A DNA stretch of 64,000 nt from Fulvivirgaceae bacterium JP3-4 (GTDB taxonomy: Bacteria > Bacteroidota > Bacteroidia > Cytophagales > Cyclobacteriaceae). Position 1 is the stretch's first letter. Each line of letters begins with the position of its first letter. The position numbers were made by a program, and so were the translations under genes. The stretch lies in assembly GCA_029309925.1 (NCBI GenBank), contig JARKND010000001.1, positions 868,001 to 932,000 of the forward strand, read 5' to 3'. The notes under the pieces are model-generated. The model was not told the DNA's origin, did no database searches, and saw nothing but the letters and a program-made list of their open reading frames with translations. Shown here in pieces: positions 8,967 through 18,288 of this stretch.

Positions 8967-10523
8967 ATGCAACGCTACAGTATACTTTGGGCAGACGATG
9001 AAATCGACCTTTTGAAACCCCACATCATGTTTCTTGAACAGCGAGGTTATGATATCACGCCTGTCAACAACGGTGCTGAAGCAGTCGAGCTCTCAGATGA
9101 GAAAAATTTTGATGTTGTCTTCCTTGATGAGAATATGCCGGGTATGTCCGGTCTGGAGGCCCTGAGCCAGATCAAGAATAACAAGCCGAACCTGCCTGTC
9201 GTAATGATCACAAAGAACGAAGAGGAGCAGATCATGGAAGAAGCGATTGGTTCCAAGATTGCCGATTACCTGATCAAGCCGCTCAACCCGAGCCAAATCC
9301 TGTTGTCGATCAAGAAGATCCTCGACAACAAGCGACTGGTAATCGAGAAGACGAACCTGAACTACCAGCAGGAGTTCAGAAAGATAAGTATGGCTTTCCA
9401 GGATGTGATGAACCACGCACAATGGGCGGAGATCTATAAAAAGCTGGTGTACTGGGAGCTGCAGATGGATGACAACCAGGAGATGGCCGAAGTCCTCGAC
9501 ATGCAGAAAACGGAAGCCAATGCCAACTTTGCGAAGTTTGTGATCAGAAACTACGATGCGTGGCTGAATGACCCGAAAGCAGAAAGGCCGTTGCTTTCCC
9601 ATCAGATCATGAAGCGCAAGGTTTTTCCGGAGCTCGGAAAACGCAAACCAGTCTTTGTGGTGCTCATTGACAACCTTCGTTTCGATCAGTGGAAAGTGAT
9701 CGAGCCCATCGTGAGTGAATATTTTAACATCGAGCAGGAAGATCATTATTATTCGATCCTCCCAACGACTACGGCATACGCACGGAACGCAATCTTCTCA
9801 GGTCAGCTTCCGTCTGAGATGGCCAAAAGTCATCCAGAGTTGTGGGTTGGTGAAGACGAAGACGAGGGTAAGAACAATTTCGAGCAGGAGTTCCTCGATA
9901 AGCAGTTGCGCAGAAATAACCTGCAGGTGAAGATGTCATATCACAAGATCAAAAACATGGAAGAGGGTAGAAACCTTTCCGATACGGTGAACAACCTCTT
10001 CAAAAACGACCTCAATGTTATCGTCTACAACTTCGTTGATATGCTATCGCATGCACGGACGGATATGGCGATGATCCGCGAGCTCGCCCCGGACGAATCT
10101 GCCTATCGTTCGATCACCCGTTCATGGTTCCTTCATTCTCCCTTGTTCGATATTCTGAAAAAAATTGCCGAAAAAGATGTTCGGGTTGTCATCACTACCG
10201 ACCACGGAACTGTGCGCGTCAAGCGGCCTTTCAAAATTGTAGGCGATAAAACGGTCAATACCAACCTGCGGTACAAGCAAGGAAAGAATCTGGGCTACGA
10301 AGGGGATAAGGTAATGCAGGTACCGAAGCCCGAGCGGCTTTTTTTGCCTAAAATGAATGTCTCAACGTCTTATGTATTTGCCACGGAGGATCAGTTCTTC
10401 GCTTATCCGAACAACTATAACTACTATGTTAACTTCTATAAAGACACTTTTCAGCACGGTGGCGTGAGCATGGAAGAGATGATCATTCCTATAATTTTCT
10501 TAAATTCGAAGAATGTGGTCTGA
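8967..10523 (+). CDS. porX: Type IX secretion response regulator PorX (receiver + PglZ domain)
   Basis: PorX is the response regulator that, with the kinase PorY, controls type IX secretion and gliding genes. Residues 1-120 are a receiver domain with acidic residues D10-D11 and the phosphorylated Asp at D54 (VVFLDENMPG). A helical linker leads to a PglZ domain of the alkaline phosphatase superfamily (about 200-515), with metal and nucleophile motifs in VVLIDNLRFDQW, LPTTTAYARN and VITTDHGT. The 518 residues match characterised PorX proteins, whose PglZ domain hydrolyses phosphodiesters. No kinase gene adjoins it. It overlaps tsaE by 11 bases. Confidence 0.94.
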   Translation: MQRYSILWADDEIDLLKPHIMFLEQRGYDITPVNNGAEAVELSDEKNFDVVFLDENMPGMSGLEALSQIKNNKPNLPVVMITKNEEEQIMEEAIGSKIADYLIKPLNPSQILLSIKKILDNKRLVIEKTNLNYQQEFRKISMAFQDVMNHAQWAEIYKKLVYWELQMDDNQEMAEVLDMQKTEANANFAKFVIRNYDAWLNDPKAERPLLSHQIMKRKVFPELGKRKPVFVVLIDNLRFDQWKVIEPIVSEYFNIEQEDHYYSILPTTTAYARNAIFSGQLPSEMAKSHPELWVGEDEDEGKNNFEQEFLDKQLRRNNLQVKMSYHKIKNMEEGRNLSDTVNNLFKNDLNVIVYNFVDMLSHARTDMAMIRELAPDESAYRSITRSWFLHSPLFDILKKIAEKDVRVVITTDHGTVRVKRPFKIVGDKTVNTNLRYKQGKNLGYEGDKVMQVPKPERLFLPKMNVSTSYVFATEDQFFAYPNNYNYYVNFYKDTFQHGGVSMEEMIIPIIFLNSKNVV

Positions 10524-10959
10524 GGATGGCGGTTTGGTCTTCCATGAAGCCAGCCAAAGCGACTTGCTTGAAATTGCCCGAACATTCCTGCAGAAAGCCG
10601 GTGACAAGAGGATCTGGCTTTTGAAAGGTGAAATGGGCTCAGGAAAAACAACATTTATCAAGGTAATGGGCGATGCTCTTGGCGTTACTGACCACATGAG
10701 CAGTCCGACTTTTTCTATTGTGAACGAGTACCTTGCCAGACATGACGAGCGGGTCTACCATTTTGACTTTTACAGGATAAAAAACGAAGCGGAAGCTTAT
10801 GATATCGGAACAGAAGAATATTTTTACTCCGGGAATTATTGTTTCATTGAATGGCCGGAAAAAATTCCCTCATTGTTGCCGGCTGAACGAGTTGAAGTGA
10901 TCATTACACCAGAAAATCAAACGCATAGAACTTTAGCCCTTTCTGTTCATGACAGATAA
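10513..10959 (+). CDS. tsaE: tRNA threonylcarbamoyladenosine synthesis ATPase TsaE
   Basis: TsaE is the ATPase that supports TsaB-TsaD in making t6A37 on tRNAs that read ANN codons. The 148-residue product has the P-loop GEMGSGKTT (residues 39-47), the SSPTFSIVNEY segment, a conserved HFDFYR motif and the C-terminal FIEWPEK motif. It overlaps porX upstream and ald downstream by 11 bases each, so the three genes form a tightly coupled operon. Confidence 0.94.
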   Translation: MWSEDGGLVFHEASQSDLLEIARTFLQKAGDKRIWLLKGEMGSGKTTFIKVMGDALGVTDHMSSPTFSIVNEYLARHDERVYHFDFYRIKNEAEAYDIGTEEYFYSGNYCFIEWPEKIPSLLPAERVEVIITPENQTHRTLALSVHDR

Positions 10960-12175
10960 GAAGAAAACCGGATTTGAAGCGCTTGCCACCAAGACCAGCC
11001 TGTACCCACAGGAGCAGTTGCAGCGAGTCAGCACGGGAAAACACTCATTTTTTATTGGTCTGCCCAAAGAAATATCACTGCAGGAAAACAGGATCAGCCT
11101 CACACCAGACGCGGTGGCTTTGTTGGTGAACAACGGTCACGAGGTATGGGTCGAGACGAAGGCGGGCATCGGCTCCAAGTTTTCTGACAAGCTTTACAGC
11201 GATGCAGGAGCAAAGATTGTGTATTCCGCCCAGGAAGTTTACAAAGCGGAAGTCATCTTAAAGATTGAACCGCCAACAGTGGAGGAGATCGAGATGATGC
11301 GCCCAGGCCAGGCGTTGATCTCTGCCATCCAGCTTGGCCATCTCAAAGCCGAATATGTTCAGGCGCTGCTCAAGAAGAAAGTTACAGCGCTGGCGTACGA
11401 GTTCATTGAAGATAAAGTCGGAGGTATGCCGATCATCCGCGCAATGAGCGAAATTGCCGGAAGCACCGTGATGCTGATCGCGTCAGAATGGCTGAGCACG
11501 GCCAACAATGGCAAAGGTGTAATCCTGGGAGGGATAACCGGAGTACCGCCAACAAAAGTGGTGATCATTGGAGCAGGAACAGTGGCCGAGTACGCAGCAC
11601 GCGCTGCCCTGGGGCTTGGCGCTGACGTTCAGATATTTGATAATCATCTGTACAAGCTAAGGCGGGTAAAGCACCTGTTAGGCCAACAGTTGTATACGTC
11701 AACCATCGATACAATAACCCTTAGCGAAACGTTACGCACAGCTGATGTTGTGATAGGAGCCCTGCGCGCTGAAAAAGGCCGCGCACGACATGTCGTCACC
11801 GAAGAAATGGTGAGCAAGATGAAACAGGATTCCCTGATCATCGACCTCAGTATCGACCAGGGCGGATGTATCGAAACTTCGGAAATTACAACGTTGAGCA
11901 AACCTGTCTTCCGCAAGCATGGCGTTATCCATTATTGCGTGCCGAACGTTGCTTCACGCGTAGCGCACACAGCCACGACCGCACTAAGCAACATCTTCAC
12001 GCCAACCATTCTGCGAGCAGCGGAAGAAGGTGGAATTGAAGAGATGATCTTCACCCACAAATGGTTTATGAAAGGCGTCTATACCTATAAAGGCGGCCTT
12101 ACCAAAGAGCACGTGGCGAAAAAGTTTGGATTGAAGTATAAGAATATAGATCTGTTGATTGCTGCAAGGTTTTAA
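10949..12175 (+). CDS. ald: Alanine dehydrogenase
   Basis: This NAD-dependent enzyme converts L-alanine to pyruvate and ammonia, or the reverse. The 408 residues have a Bacteroidota-type extension of about 35 residues before the usual start region (GLPKEISLQENRISLTP). The dinucleotide-binding motif is VVIIGAGTVAEYAARAALGLGADV near residue 205, and the product-side motif SIDQGGCIETS follows. It is the last gene of the porX-tsaE-ald operon. No terminator is obvious before the toxin-antitoxin operator. Confidence 0.92.
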   Translation: MTDKKKTGFEALATKTSLYPQEQLQRVSTGKHSFFIGLPKEISLQENRISLTPDAVALLVNNGHEVWVETKAGIGSKFSDKLYSDAGAKIVYSAQEVYKAEVILKIEPPTVEEIEMMRPGQALISAIQLGHLKAEYVQALLKKKVTALAYEFIEDKVGGMPIIRAMSEIAGSTVMLIASEWLSTANNGKGVILGGITGVPPTKVVIIGAGTVAEYAARAALGLGADVQIFDNHLYKLRRVKHLLGQQLYTSTIDTITLSETLRTADVVIGALRAEKGRARHVVTEEMVSKMKQDSLIIDLSIDQGGCIETSEITTLSKPVFRKHGVIHYCVPNVASRVAHTATTALSNIFTPTILRAAEEGGIEEMIFTHKWFMKGVYTYKGGLTKEHVAKKFGLKYKNIDLLIAARF

Positions 12176-12182
12176 AAGATTA

Positions 12183-12215
12183 GTACAACGTTTTGTACGT
12201 TTTTACGTACATTTG
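12183..12215 (+). promoter_or_regulatory. Two overlapping palindromes (operator) and -7 box of the yefM-yoeB-like module
   Basis: Two perfect inverted repeats overlap: GTACAA-CGTT-TTGTAC (12183-12198) and TGTACGT-TTTT-ACGTACA (12194-12211). The TGTAC half-sites resemble the TGTACA core bound by YefM-YoeB in E. coli. TACATTTG (12208-12215) fits the -7 box TAnnTTTG and overlaps the second palindrome, so a bound antitoxin would cover the promoter. No TTTG sits at the usual distance upstream. The antitoxin ATG is only 8 bases after the box. Confidence 0.7.
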
Positions 12216-12222
12216 ACATATA

Positions 12223-12474
12223 ATGAAAACCGCAACTGTAAGCGACTTTAGAGCTAATTTGAAAGAGCACCTTGAATCAATCAAAAACGATCAGGATATT
12301 TTGATTATTTCGGGCTCTAAGAAGAGCGATTTTGTCGTTTTAACGTTGGAGCAGTTTGAATCGATGGAAGAGACCGCGCATTTACTGTCCTCCCCCGCAA
12401 ATGCAGCTCGTCTGGCAAAAGGTGTAAAGCAGGCTAGACTAGGGAAAATTTCCTTGAAAAAAATTAAAATTTAA
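12223..12474 (+). CDS. Antitoxin of the YefM/Phd family
   Basis: The 83-residue protein fits the YefM/Phd antitoxin family. The N-terminal half (MKTATVSDFRANLKEHLESI) is the dimeric DNA-binding fold and also contains VVLTLEQFESMEET, the conserved centre of the family. The Lys-rich C-terminal tail would wrap the toxin. It should neutralise the YoeB-like toxin encoded 14 bases downstream and repress the operon through the palindromes before its start. Confidence 0.92.
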   Translation: MKTATVSDFRANLKEHLESIKNDQDILIISGSKKSDFVVLTLEQFESMEETAHLLSSPANAARLAKGVKQARLGKISLKKIKI

Positions 12475-12488
12475 CAGCAACTCAATCC

Positions 12489-12755
12489 ATGACAATCGCC
12501 TTTACCGAAACGGGCTGGCAGGATTATGAGTATTGGCGAAAAAGTGATGAAGGGACGATCCAGAAAATCCACGACCTCATTAAAGACATAAGCCGGGAAC
12601 CCTTCAAGGGGTTGGGAAAGCCCGAACCACTTCGCGGCAATCTTGCTGGTTTTTGGTCAAGACGGATAACAGCTGAGCATCGCATCGTCTACTGCGTCAG
12701 CGGGACCAGGCCAAATCAGATGATCACAATCATCCAATTACGCTACCATTACTGA
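12489..12755 (+). CDS. yoeB: YoeB/Txe-family mRNA interferase toxin
   Basis: YoeB toxins are RelE-fold ribonucleases that cut mRNA in the ribosomal A site. The 88 residues show the family pattern: FTETGWQDYEYW at the start, the conserved E46, R65 in EHRIVY, and the C-terminal RYHY in which H87 and Y88 match the catalytic H83 and Y84 of E. coli YoeB. All key residues are present, so the toxin should be active. It is convergent with valS, with 6 bases between the stops. Confidence 0.94.
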   Translation: MTIAFTETGWQDYEYWRKSDEGTIQKIHDLIKDISREPFKGLGKPEPLRGNLAGFWSRRITAEHRIVYCVSGTRPNQMITIIQLRYHY

Positions 12756-12761
12756 CACTTC

Positions 12762-15398
12762 TTACGCCAACCTTGCGAGTGACTCTTCCAGCGATTTAAT
12801 CTTCGCCTCGGCATCAGCTTTTTTCTTGCGTTCGTTCTCTAACACCTGGGGAGGTGCTCCTGAAACGAATTTTTCATTCGACAACTTCTTCTCAACGCTG
12901 GCTAAAAATCCTTTCTGATAATCAATGTCTTTGAGGATTGTCTCGCGTTCTTTTGCAGTATCTACCTTTCCCTCCATCGGAATAAAGAACTCCGTAGACT
13001 TCACCACGAATGGTGTTGAGGGCGTAGCGGGTGCTTCCTTGACGAATGTCACTTCACTCACATTCGACAATTTCTTAACGATGCCCCAGAAAGATCTGAT
13101 CGGTGCATGCTCACCGTTCTTCACCAGAAGCTTCATTGCTTCTTTTGGAGAAATTCCCTTGGCATTGCGCGTGTTCCGGACCTCGGTGATCACTTCAAAA
13201 CTGGTCACCGCTTCATCCAGAATTTTCTGATCAAATTGTCCCGGCTGCGGAGCAGGTGCAACAATGATTGCGTCTTTCCCTCCGCGATCCTTCAACTCAT
13301 GCCACAGCTCTTCGGTGATAAATGGCATGAACGGATGAAGTGCCTTCAATAATGTCTCAAAGAAAACAATAGTCTGTTCATATGTGGTCTGATCGATCGG
13401 TTTGCCAAATTCCGGCTTAACCATCTCCAGGTACCACGAACAGAAGTCGTCCCACACGAGTTTGTATATCGCGTGAAGCGCATCAGAAATTCTAAACTTG
13501 CTGAAGTGGTCTTCAATTTCTATCAGCGATTGATTCAGCTGCGACTGAAACCACTGGATCGCAATCTTGTTTTCTTCAGGCTGACTTGCTCCCGTGGTCC
13601 AGCCTTTCACAAGACGAAAAGCATTCCAGATCTTGTTTGCAAAATTTCTCCCCTGCTCGATCAGTTTCTCATCGTAAAGCAAATCATTTCCGGCAGGCGC
13701 AGAGAACAGCATCCCCGTTCGCACCGCGTCTGCACCATGGGTGGCAATGAGGTCGAGCGGATCGGGCGAGTTACCCAACGACTTAGACATCTTTCGTCCT
13801 TGCTTGTCGCGTACGATTCCCGTGAGATAGACATTGCTGAATGGTTTTTCACCACGGTACTCATACCCCGCAATGATCATCCTCGCTACCCAGAAGAACA
13901 AGATCTCAGGAGCAGTAACCAGGTCGTTTGTTGGATAGTAATAATTGAGGTCTTTGTTTCCTTTGTTGTATGGAGCTTTGAAAACAGTGGTATCGAATAC
14001 CGCTATCGGCCAGAGCCAGCTCGAAAACCACGTATCCATCACATCCGGATCTTGCGTCAGCTTTTGGCTTTTGGAATTTGGATATTGGCGCTTGTATTTT
14101 TCCTGAGCCTCTTGCTCTGTTTTGGCAACGACAAAATTTCCCTCTTCATCAAACCAAGCTGGGATTCGGTGACCCCACCACAGCTGACGCGAAATGCACC
14201 AGTCGCGTACGTTCGACATCCAATGGTTGTACGTGTTCTTGAATTTCGGTGGCAGAAGCTGGATCGTGTCGTCCATCACATGCTTGTGTGCAGGCCGGGT
14301 GATCTCGCCCATTGTCAAAAACCATTGCAGCGACAAGCGCGGCTCAATCACTGCATCAGTTCGTTCTGAAAACCCAACATGGCTAGTGTAGTCTTCGACT
14401 TTTGCAAGATGGTCTTCTGCTTCAAGCATCTTTGCAATTTTCTTACGTGCAACAAAACGATCTTCACCCACGAGTATCTGCGCATTTGAATTGAGTGTCG
14501 CGTCCTCATTGAGAATATCGATCACCGGAAGGTTGTGTTTCTTTCCGAGTTCGTTGTCGTTCATGTCGTGGGCAGGTGTTACTTTTAAACAGCCCGTACC
14601 GAAATCCATAGCGACATAGTCGTCTTCAATGATTGGGATTGCGCGGTTGATCAGCGGGATCAGCACTTTCTTCCCCTTCAGGTGTTTGTAACGGTCGTCA
14701 TTCGGATTAACGCAGATGGCAGTATCCGCCATAATCGTTTCGGGGCGAACGGTCGCGATCGTTACAAAGTCGTTCGAGCCCTCGATTTTGTATTTGATGT
14801 AATACAGCTTCGAGGCAACGTCTTTGTGAATCACTTCATCGTCTGAGAGCGCGGTTTTACCAACCGGGTCCCAGTTGACCATCCGAAGGCCCCTGTAAAT
14901 ATTTCCTTTGTTATAGAGATCGATGAAAACGTCAATGACGGCATCGTAGTAGTCGGGATCCATCGTGAACGTAGTGCGATCCCAGTCGCATGAGGCACCG
15001 AGTTTCTTTAACTGTTCGAGGATAATCCCACCGTATTTCTCTTTCCACTCCCACGCGTATTTTAGAAAGTCTTCACGCGAGAGATCGGATTTTTTGATTC
15101 CCCGCTCGCGCAGCATGGCAACAACTTTGGCTTCGGTTGCAATAGACGCGTGGTCGGTACCGGGTACCCAGCATGCCTCTTTTCCCTGCATTCGCGCCCT
15201 GCGCACAAGAATATCCTGAATGGTATTGTTGAGCATGTGGCCCATGTGCAATACCCCGGTTACGTTTGGCGGGGGAATCACAATACAGAAAGGCTCTTTA
15301 TCCGGGTTGGGTTCCGAATGAAAAAAACCATGCTGTAGCCAGTAGCTATACCATTTGTTCTCTACTTCCTGTGGGTTGTACTTGGTTGATAAAGACAT
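12762..15398 (-). CDS. valS: Valyl-tRNA synthetase
   Basis: This class I synthetase charges tRNA-Val. With the start at 15398 it has 878 residues. The HIGH motif is HMGH at residues 51-54, and [10 protein letters not shown] is the KMSKS loop. Anticodon-binding and C-terminal coiled-coil regions complete it. A longer frame (to 15470) exists, but a clear Shine-Dalgarno at 15406-15411 supports the inner start. Residues about 437-446 ([10 protein letters not shown]) are encoded by a 7-base periodic array and look like an insertion in a variable stretch before [18 protein letters not shown]. Confidence 0.96.
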   Translation of the reverse strand: MSLSTKYNPQEVENKWYSYWLQHGFFHSEPNPDKEPFCIVIPPPNVTGVLHMGHMLNNTIQDILVRRARMQGKEACWVPGTDHASIATEAKVVAMLRERGIKKSDLSREDFLKYAWEWKEKYGGIILEQLKKLGASCDWDRTTFTMDPDYYDAVIDVFIDLYNKGNIYRGLRMVNWDPVGKTALSDDEVIHKDVASKLYYIKYKIEGSNDFVTIATVRPETIMADTAICVNPNDDRYKHLKGKKVLIPLINRAIPIIEDDYVAMDFGTGCLKVTPAHDMNDNELGKKHNLPVIDILNEDATLNSNAQILVGEDRFVARKKIAKMLEAEDHLAKVEDYTSHVGFSERTDAVIEPRLSLQWFLTMGEITRPAHKHVMDDTIQLLPPKFKNTYNHWMSNVRDWCISRQLWWGHRIPAWFDEEGNFVVAKTEQEAQEKYKRQYPNSKSQKLTQDPDVMDTWFSSWLWPIAVFDTTVFKAPYNKGNKDLNYYYPTNDLVTAPEILFFWVARMIIAGYEYRGEKPFSNVYLTGIVRDKQGRKMSKSLGNSPDPLDLIATHGADAVRTGMLFSAPAGNDLLYDEKLIEQGRNFANKIWNAFRLVKGWTTGASQPEENKIAIQWFQSQLNQSLIEIEDHFSKFRISDALHAIYKLVWDDFCSWYLEMVKPEFGKPIDQTTYEQTIVFFETLLKALHPFMPFITEELWHELKDRGGKDAIIVAPAPQPGQFDQKILDEAVTSFEVITEVRNTRNAKGISPKEAMKLLVKNGEHAPIRSFWGIVKKLSNVSEVTFVKEAPATPSTPFVVKSTEFFIPMEGKVDTAKERETILKDIDYQKGFLASVEKKLSNEKFVSGAPPQVLENERKKKADAEAKIKSLEESLARLA
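14063..14090 (-). repeat. 7-base periodic array inside valS
   Basis: On the plus strand four consecutive units read TTTGGCT, TTTGGAA, TTTGGAT, ATTGGCG. On the coding strand this gives CCAAAT/CCAAAA-like steps, very close to the intergenic arrays at 59211-59346. It encodes residues from R437 of ValRS. Confidence 0.75.
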
Positions 15399-15405
15399 GC
15401 TGAAA

Positions 15406-15411
15406 CTCCTT
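15406..15411 (-). promoter_or_regulatory. Shine-Dalgarno sequence of valS
   Basis: The minus strand reads AAGGAG, 7 bases before the ATG at 15398. Such a strong site is rare among the other genes here, and it decides the valS start. Confidence 0.65.
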
Positions 15412-15440
15412 AAAACACCCCTTTTAGGGCAATGAAGGGG

Positions 15441-15448
15441 CAAAAATA
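15441..15448 (-). promoter_or_regulatory. Candidate -7 box of valS
   Basis: The minus strand reads TATTTTTG, a full match to TAnnTTTG, about 43 bases before the start. No TTTG is found at the normal 19-base distance, so the promoter call is tentative. Confidence 0.35.
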
Positions 15449-15534
15449 AAGAAATTCGAACAAAAGCCACTTTTTACTTACACTCCAATCCAACCGGCTT
15501 GCTGTATTCGTAAATTGTACAAACTAAGGAAGAA

Positions 15535-15620
15535 TTTAAGATTTGAGATTTTAGATTTTAGATTCTAGAATCAATCCAAAGTCCGAAATCTTAAATCTTA
15601 AATCTTGAATCTTAAATCAA
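15535..15620. repeat. Inverted repeat of 7-base units (AAATCTT family)
   Basis: The left arm has five units: TTTAAGA, TTTGAGA, TTTTAGA, TTTTAGA, TTCTAGA (15535-15569). The right arm has AAATCTT three times, then GAATCTT and AAATCAA (15586-15620). The arms are nearly reverse complements, with a loop of about 16 bases. The element ends 4 bases before the MFS gene start. Confidence 0.85.
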
Positions 15621-15624
15621 TTTA

Positions 15625-16761
15625 ATGGAAACCGTATCGATCCCTAAAACCGAAGTCCGCCAGTCAGATGCTATTCATTGGAAACAACTTTGGAGTCTTG
15701 CTGCACTTTACGCTTCGATCATCATCGGATGGATTGCCTACCAGAACTATCAGCCGAAGTTGCTGATCCAGTTCGGGTTTACGGACTTTGCATTTTTTCT
15801 TGCGGTGTCACAGGCCATTATCCTGGTAGTAACGCCACCGATCGCAGGAAAGATGGGCGACCGTTTTCGCTTTGAGAAAGGACACAGGCTTCCTGTAATT
15901 TCTTCCGGGATAAGTTTTGCCGCGATGGTGTTCATGGCGGTAGCCTTCACGTTGTTTTCAAACCCCGGTGAAGTATTCAAGTGGGCGCTGCCGGTTATGA
16001 TTGTGTTGTGGTTGGTGGCCATGAGCATTTTTACAAGCCCGGCTTTGTCGACAGTCGAGTTGTTTACGCCCATTGACAAGCTTCCTAAGGCAATGGCATT
16101 ACTAACCATCGTAGCAAACCTCGTGTATGCCATCGAACCGGTGATTGTCGACATCATCGACTTTCTTGGAGCGCCACTCACATTTGTTGTCGGAGGTGTT
16201 GTCACGCTCGCATCCGGTTACGCGATGAAGAAGAACTCGCTTGGCCTTTTCAAACAGACCGGAAACAAAGAAGTTGCTCCAAACAAGAACCAGGAAAAAA
16301 CAACTGCTTCATCTTTTGCTTTTATTTTTCTTCTTGGAATAATTCTCGGAATCGGAACCACTGTAATGTTCAACATTTTTCCTGACGTACTTGCCACCAA
16401 GCTTTCTTCGATCCTGAATAATACGAGTGGGAAATTAATTCTTGTCGGGATGCTGATATTTTCTGCGATACTTTCGTGGCCGATCAGCACTTACATCAAC
16501 AAGTATAGTATGGACAATGTATTCTGGACAAGCGCTGCTTTGATCGCACTGAGCATGGGCGGGATCTTTTTATTTGACATCAGCTGGGTTGTACTTGCCC
16601 TCGTTGTGCTCTTTACAGTGATGATGACGGCCTTGTCGGTGAGCTCGCTTCCACTGGCAATCAATCGCTCAGGCTTCTACGACAAAGTATTTTGTGTCGG
16701 AATTTTCTTCAGCGGAGTAGCGGTTCCCGAAGGAATTTTTGAATCGATCCAGGTTTGGTGA
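15625..16761 (+). CDS. Major facilitator superfamily transporter
   Basis: The 378-residue inner membrane protein has ten or more hydrophobic segments. The loop after the second segment reads GKMGDRFRFEKGHR, the MFS motif between helices 2 and 3 (GxxxDRxxxxxxR). The central loop (KQTGNKEVAPNKNQEK) is charged and divides the two halves. The substrate cannot be inferred. It is a single gene between two 7-base repeat arrays. Confidence 0.82.
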   Translation: METVSIPKTEVRQSDAIHWKQLWSLAALYASIIIGWIAYQNYQPKLLIQFGFTDFAFFLAVSQAIILVVTPPIAGKMGDRFRFEKGHRLPVISSGISFAAMVFMAVAFTLFSNPGEVFKWALPVMIVLWLVAMSIFTSPALSTVELFTPIDKLPKAMALLTIVANLVYAIEPVIVDIIDFLGAPLTFVVGGVVTLASGYAMKKNSLGLFKQTGNKEVAPNKNQEKTTASSFAFIFLLGIILGIGTTVMFNIFPDVLATKLSSILNNTSGKLILVGMLIFSAILSWPISTYINKYSMDNVFWTSAALIALSMGGIFLFDISWVVLALVVLFTVMMTALSVSSLPLAINRSGFYDKVFCVGIFFSGVAVPEGIFESIQVW

Positions 16762-16766
16762 AATTC

Positions 16767-16850
16767 AGGTTCAAGGTTCAAGGTTTAAGGTTTAAGGTTT
16801 AAGGTTTAAGGGTTCGTGTTCCGTGTTTCGTGTTCAGGGGTTCGGGTTGC
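16767..16850. repeat. Twelve consecutive 7-base units
   Basis: From 16767 the sequence steps in exact 7s without a break: AGGTTCA twice, AGGTTTA four times, AGGGTTC, GTGTTCC, GTGTTTC, GTGTTCA, GGGGTTC, GGGTTGC. The unit drifts gradually along the array while the period stays fixed. It lies between the convergent MFS and rsmF-like genes. Confidence 0.9.
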
Positions 16851-16867
16851 GGTAGACTTGTTGAAAG

Positions 16868-18214
16868 TTAGACTTTAAGATTGGTACGGATGCGCCAGTC
16901 GATCGGGTAGAGGTTGTTGAAACGGTTCCCGAGGCTATTGATCCAGCCCAAGGGGACGCCTTCGAATGTGACCAGCTGAAAACCTCTTTCCTTATCAGTC
17001 CATGAAAATGTTTCACGTCTCAGATATTGAATTGCTTCATCGAAGCTTAGTTCTGCCGTGTCGAAATTTTCTTTGTTGATATGAATGCTCATCGCGGACG
17101 CATGTTCGGGAACCACTTTATCGTGCTTGAGTGATGCGAGCGTTGTGCCTGCCTGACCGAGTCTTAAGTTTTGTTTAACCAACTCCAAAATTTCATTCTT
17201 TGCTTTCGGAAAAATGAAGACGTACTCCTGATGCTGAAAGAAGTCAAAAGTTTCCGCGCGGCTGATCCAGCTTGTCAACGTTTCCTGAACTTTTTTTGAA
17301 GGAGTGGTAACTGTCTTTTTTATTTTATGGATACCGGTTGTCGATTCTTTCTTGCGTATTGCGGAGATGAAAAAGCCTTCACCTTTAACCCGATGCGGAT
17401 AAAAGCGATATCCTTTAATCGCATTGTTAACCTCTACAACACCCCATGCCGGATCAAGACGCATCCGCAGGAATTCCACAGCATGATTTTGCTGAAGCCA
17501 CAGCAGGTTCTCTTCGTTCTCCTTTTCGTTATATGTGCACGTTGAGTACACCAATATTCCGTTTTCTTTCAGCGCGGGCCAAACGTCTGCCAGAATTCTT
17601 TTTTGCCTGCTTGCACAGAGGTTGACATTGTCGGGTGACCATTCATTCATCGCGTCAGGTTCTTTACGAAAAAGTCCTTCGCCTGAGCAGGGAGCGTCAA
17701 CCAGAATCACATCAAAGAGTCCAGGAAGCCTTTCAAAATCTTTCGGATCGTTGTTTGTGACGAGGCTGTTGGGATGACCCCATTTCAGAATATTCTCAGC
17801 GAGTATTGTAGCGCGCGCCCGGATGACTTCATTTGAAATCAAAATACTCTCAACATCGATCAGGCTGAGGATGTGCGTTGACTTTCCACCGGGTGCCGCG
17901 GACAAATCGAGAATATTTAAGCCGGTTGAATTGACGTGCTGCCGGAGAACCTGTTCTAGGAACATGGAGCTCGCTTCCTGTACGTAATAGGTTCCTGCAT
18001 GGAACAGCGGGTCAAAAGTAAATTTCGGGCGCTCGTTCAGGTAGTAACCAAATTCAGTCCATGGTACTCTATCGGCTGACGGAATAGAATTTCGCTTTCG
18101 CGGATTGATACGTACGCTGACAGGAGAATGTTCGTTGAGGCTCTCGCGAAACGCGTTAAACTCGCTGCCAAGTTTCTCTTTGATCTTGTTCTCAAACTCA
18201 TCCGGGATCGTCAT
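16868..18214 (-). CDS. RsmF/Nop2/Sun-family RNA cytosine-5 methyltransferase
   Basis: The 448-residue protein has the SAM-binding motif DLSAAPGGKSTH, the DAPCSGEGLFRK motif with one catalytic Cys, and the YSTCTYN motif with the other, as in m5C methyltransferases. The C-terminal domain of about 150 residues resembles that of RsmF/YebU, which modifies 16S rRNA; the exact target base is inferred. It is divergent from fahA, with 74 bases between the two starts. Confidence 0.88.
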   Translation of the reverse strand: MTIPDEFENKIKEKLGSEFNAFRESLNEHSPVSVRINPRKRNSIPSADRVPWTEFGYYLNERPKFTFDPLFHAGTYYVQEASSMFLEQVLRQHVNSTGLNILDLSAAPGGKSTHILSLIDVESILISNEVIRARATILAENILKWGHPNSLVTNNDPKDFERLPGLFDVILVDAPCSGEGLFRKEPDAMNEWSPDNVNLCASRQKRILADVWPALKENGILVYSTCTYNEKENEENLLWLQQNHAVEFLRMRLDPAWGVVEVNNAIKGYRFYPHRVKGEGFFISAIRKKESTTGIHKIKKTVTTPSKKVQETLTSWISRAETFDFFQHQEYVFIFPKAKNEILELVKQNLRLGQAGTTLASLKHDKVVPEHASAMSIHINKENFDTAELSFDEAIQYLRRETFSWTDKERGFQLVTFEGVPLGWINSLGNRFNNLYPIDWRIRTNLKV

Positions 18215-18288
18215 GATGCAAGTTAAAATTTCTATTCGGCTTGCTGCCTTGGGTCGAAAAATATAGGTTTACCCTTTCTTTTTCCAAT

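Noticed and set aside
13473-14369. 298-codon open frame opposite valS
   Set aside because: It is antisense to conserved synthetase sequence, with no family motif and a composition typical of a shadow frame.
15399-15470. Longer valS start
   Set aside because: A Shine-Dalgarno sequence sits correctly before the ATG at 15398, and the extra residues do not resemble synthetase sequence.
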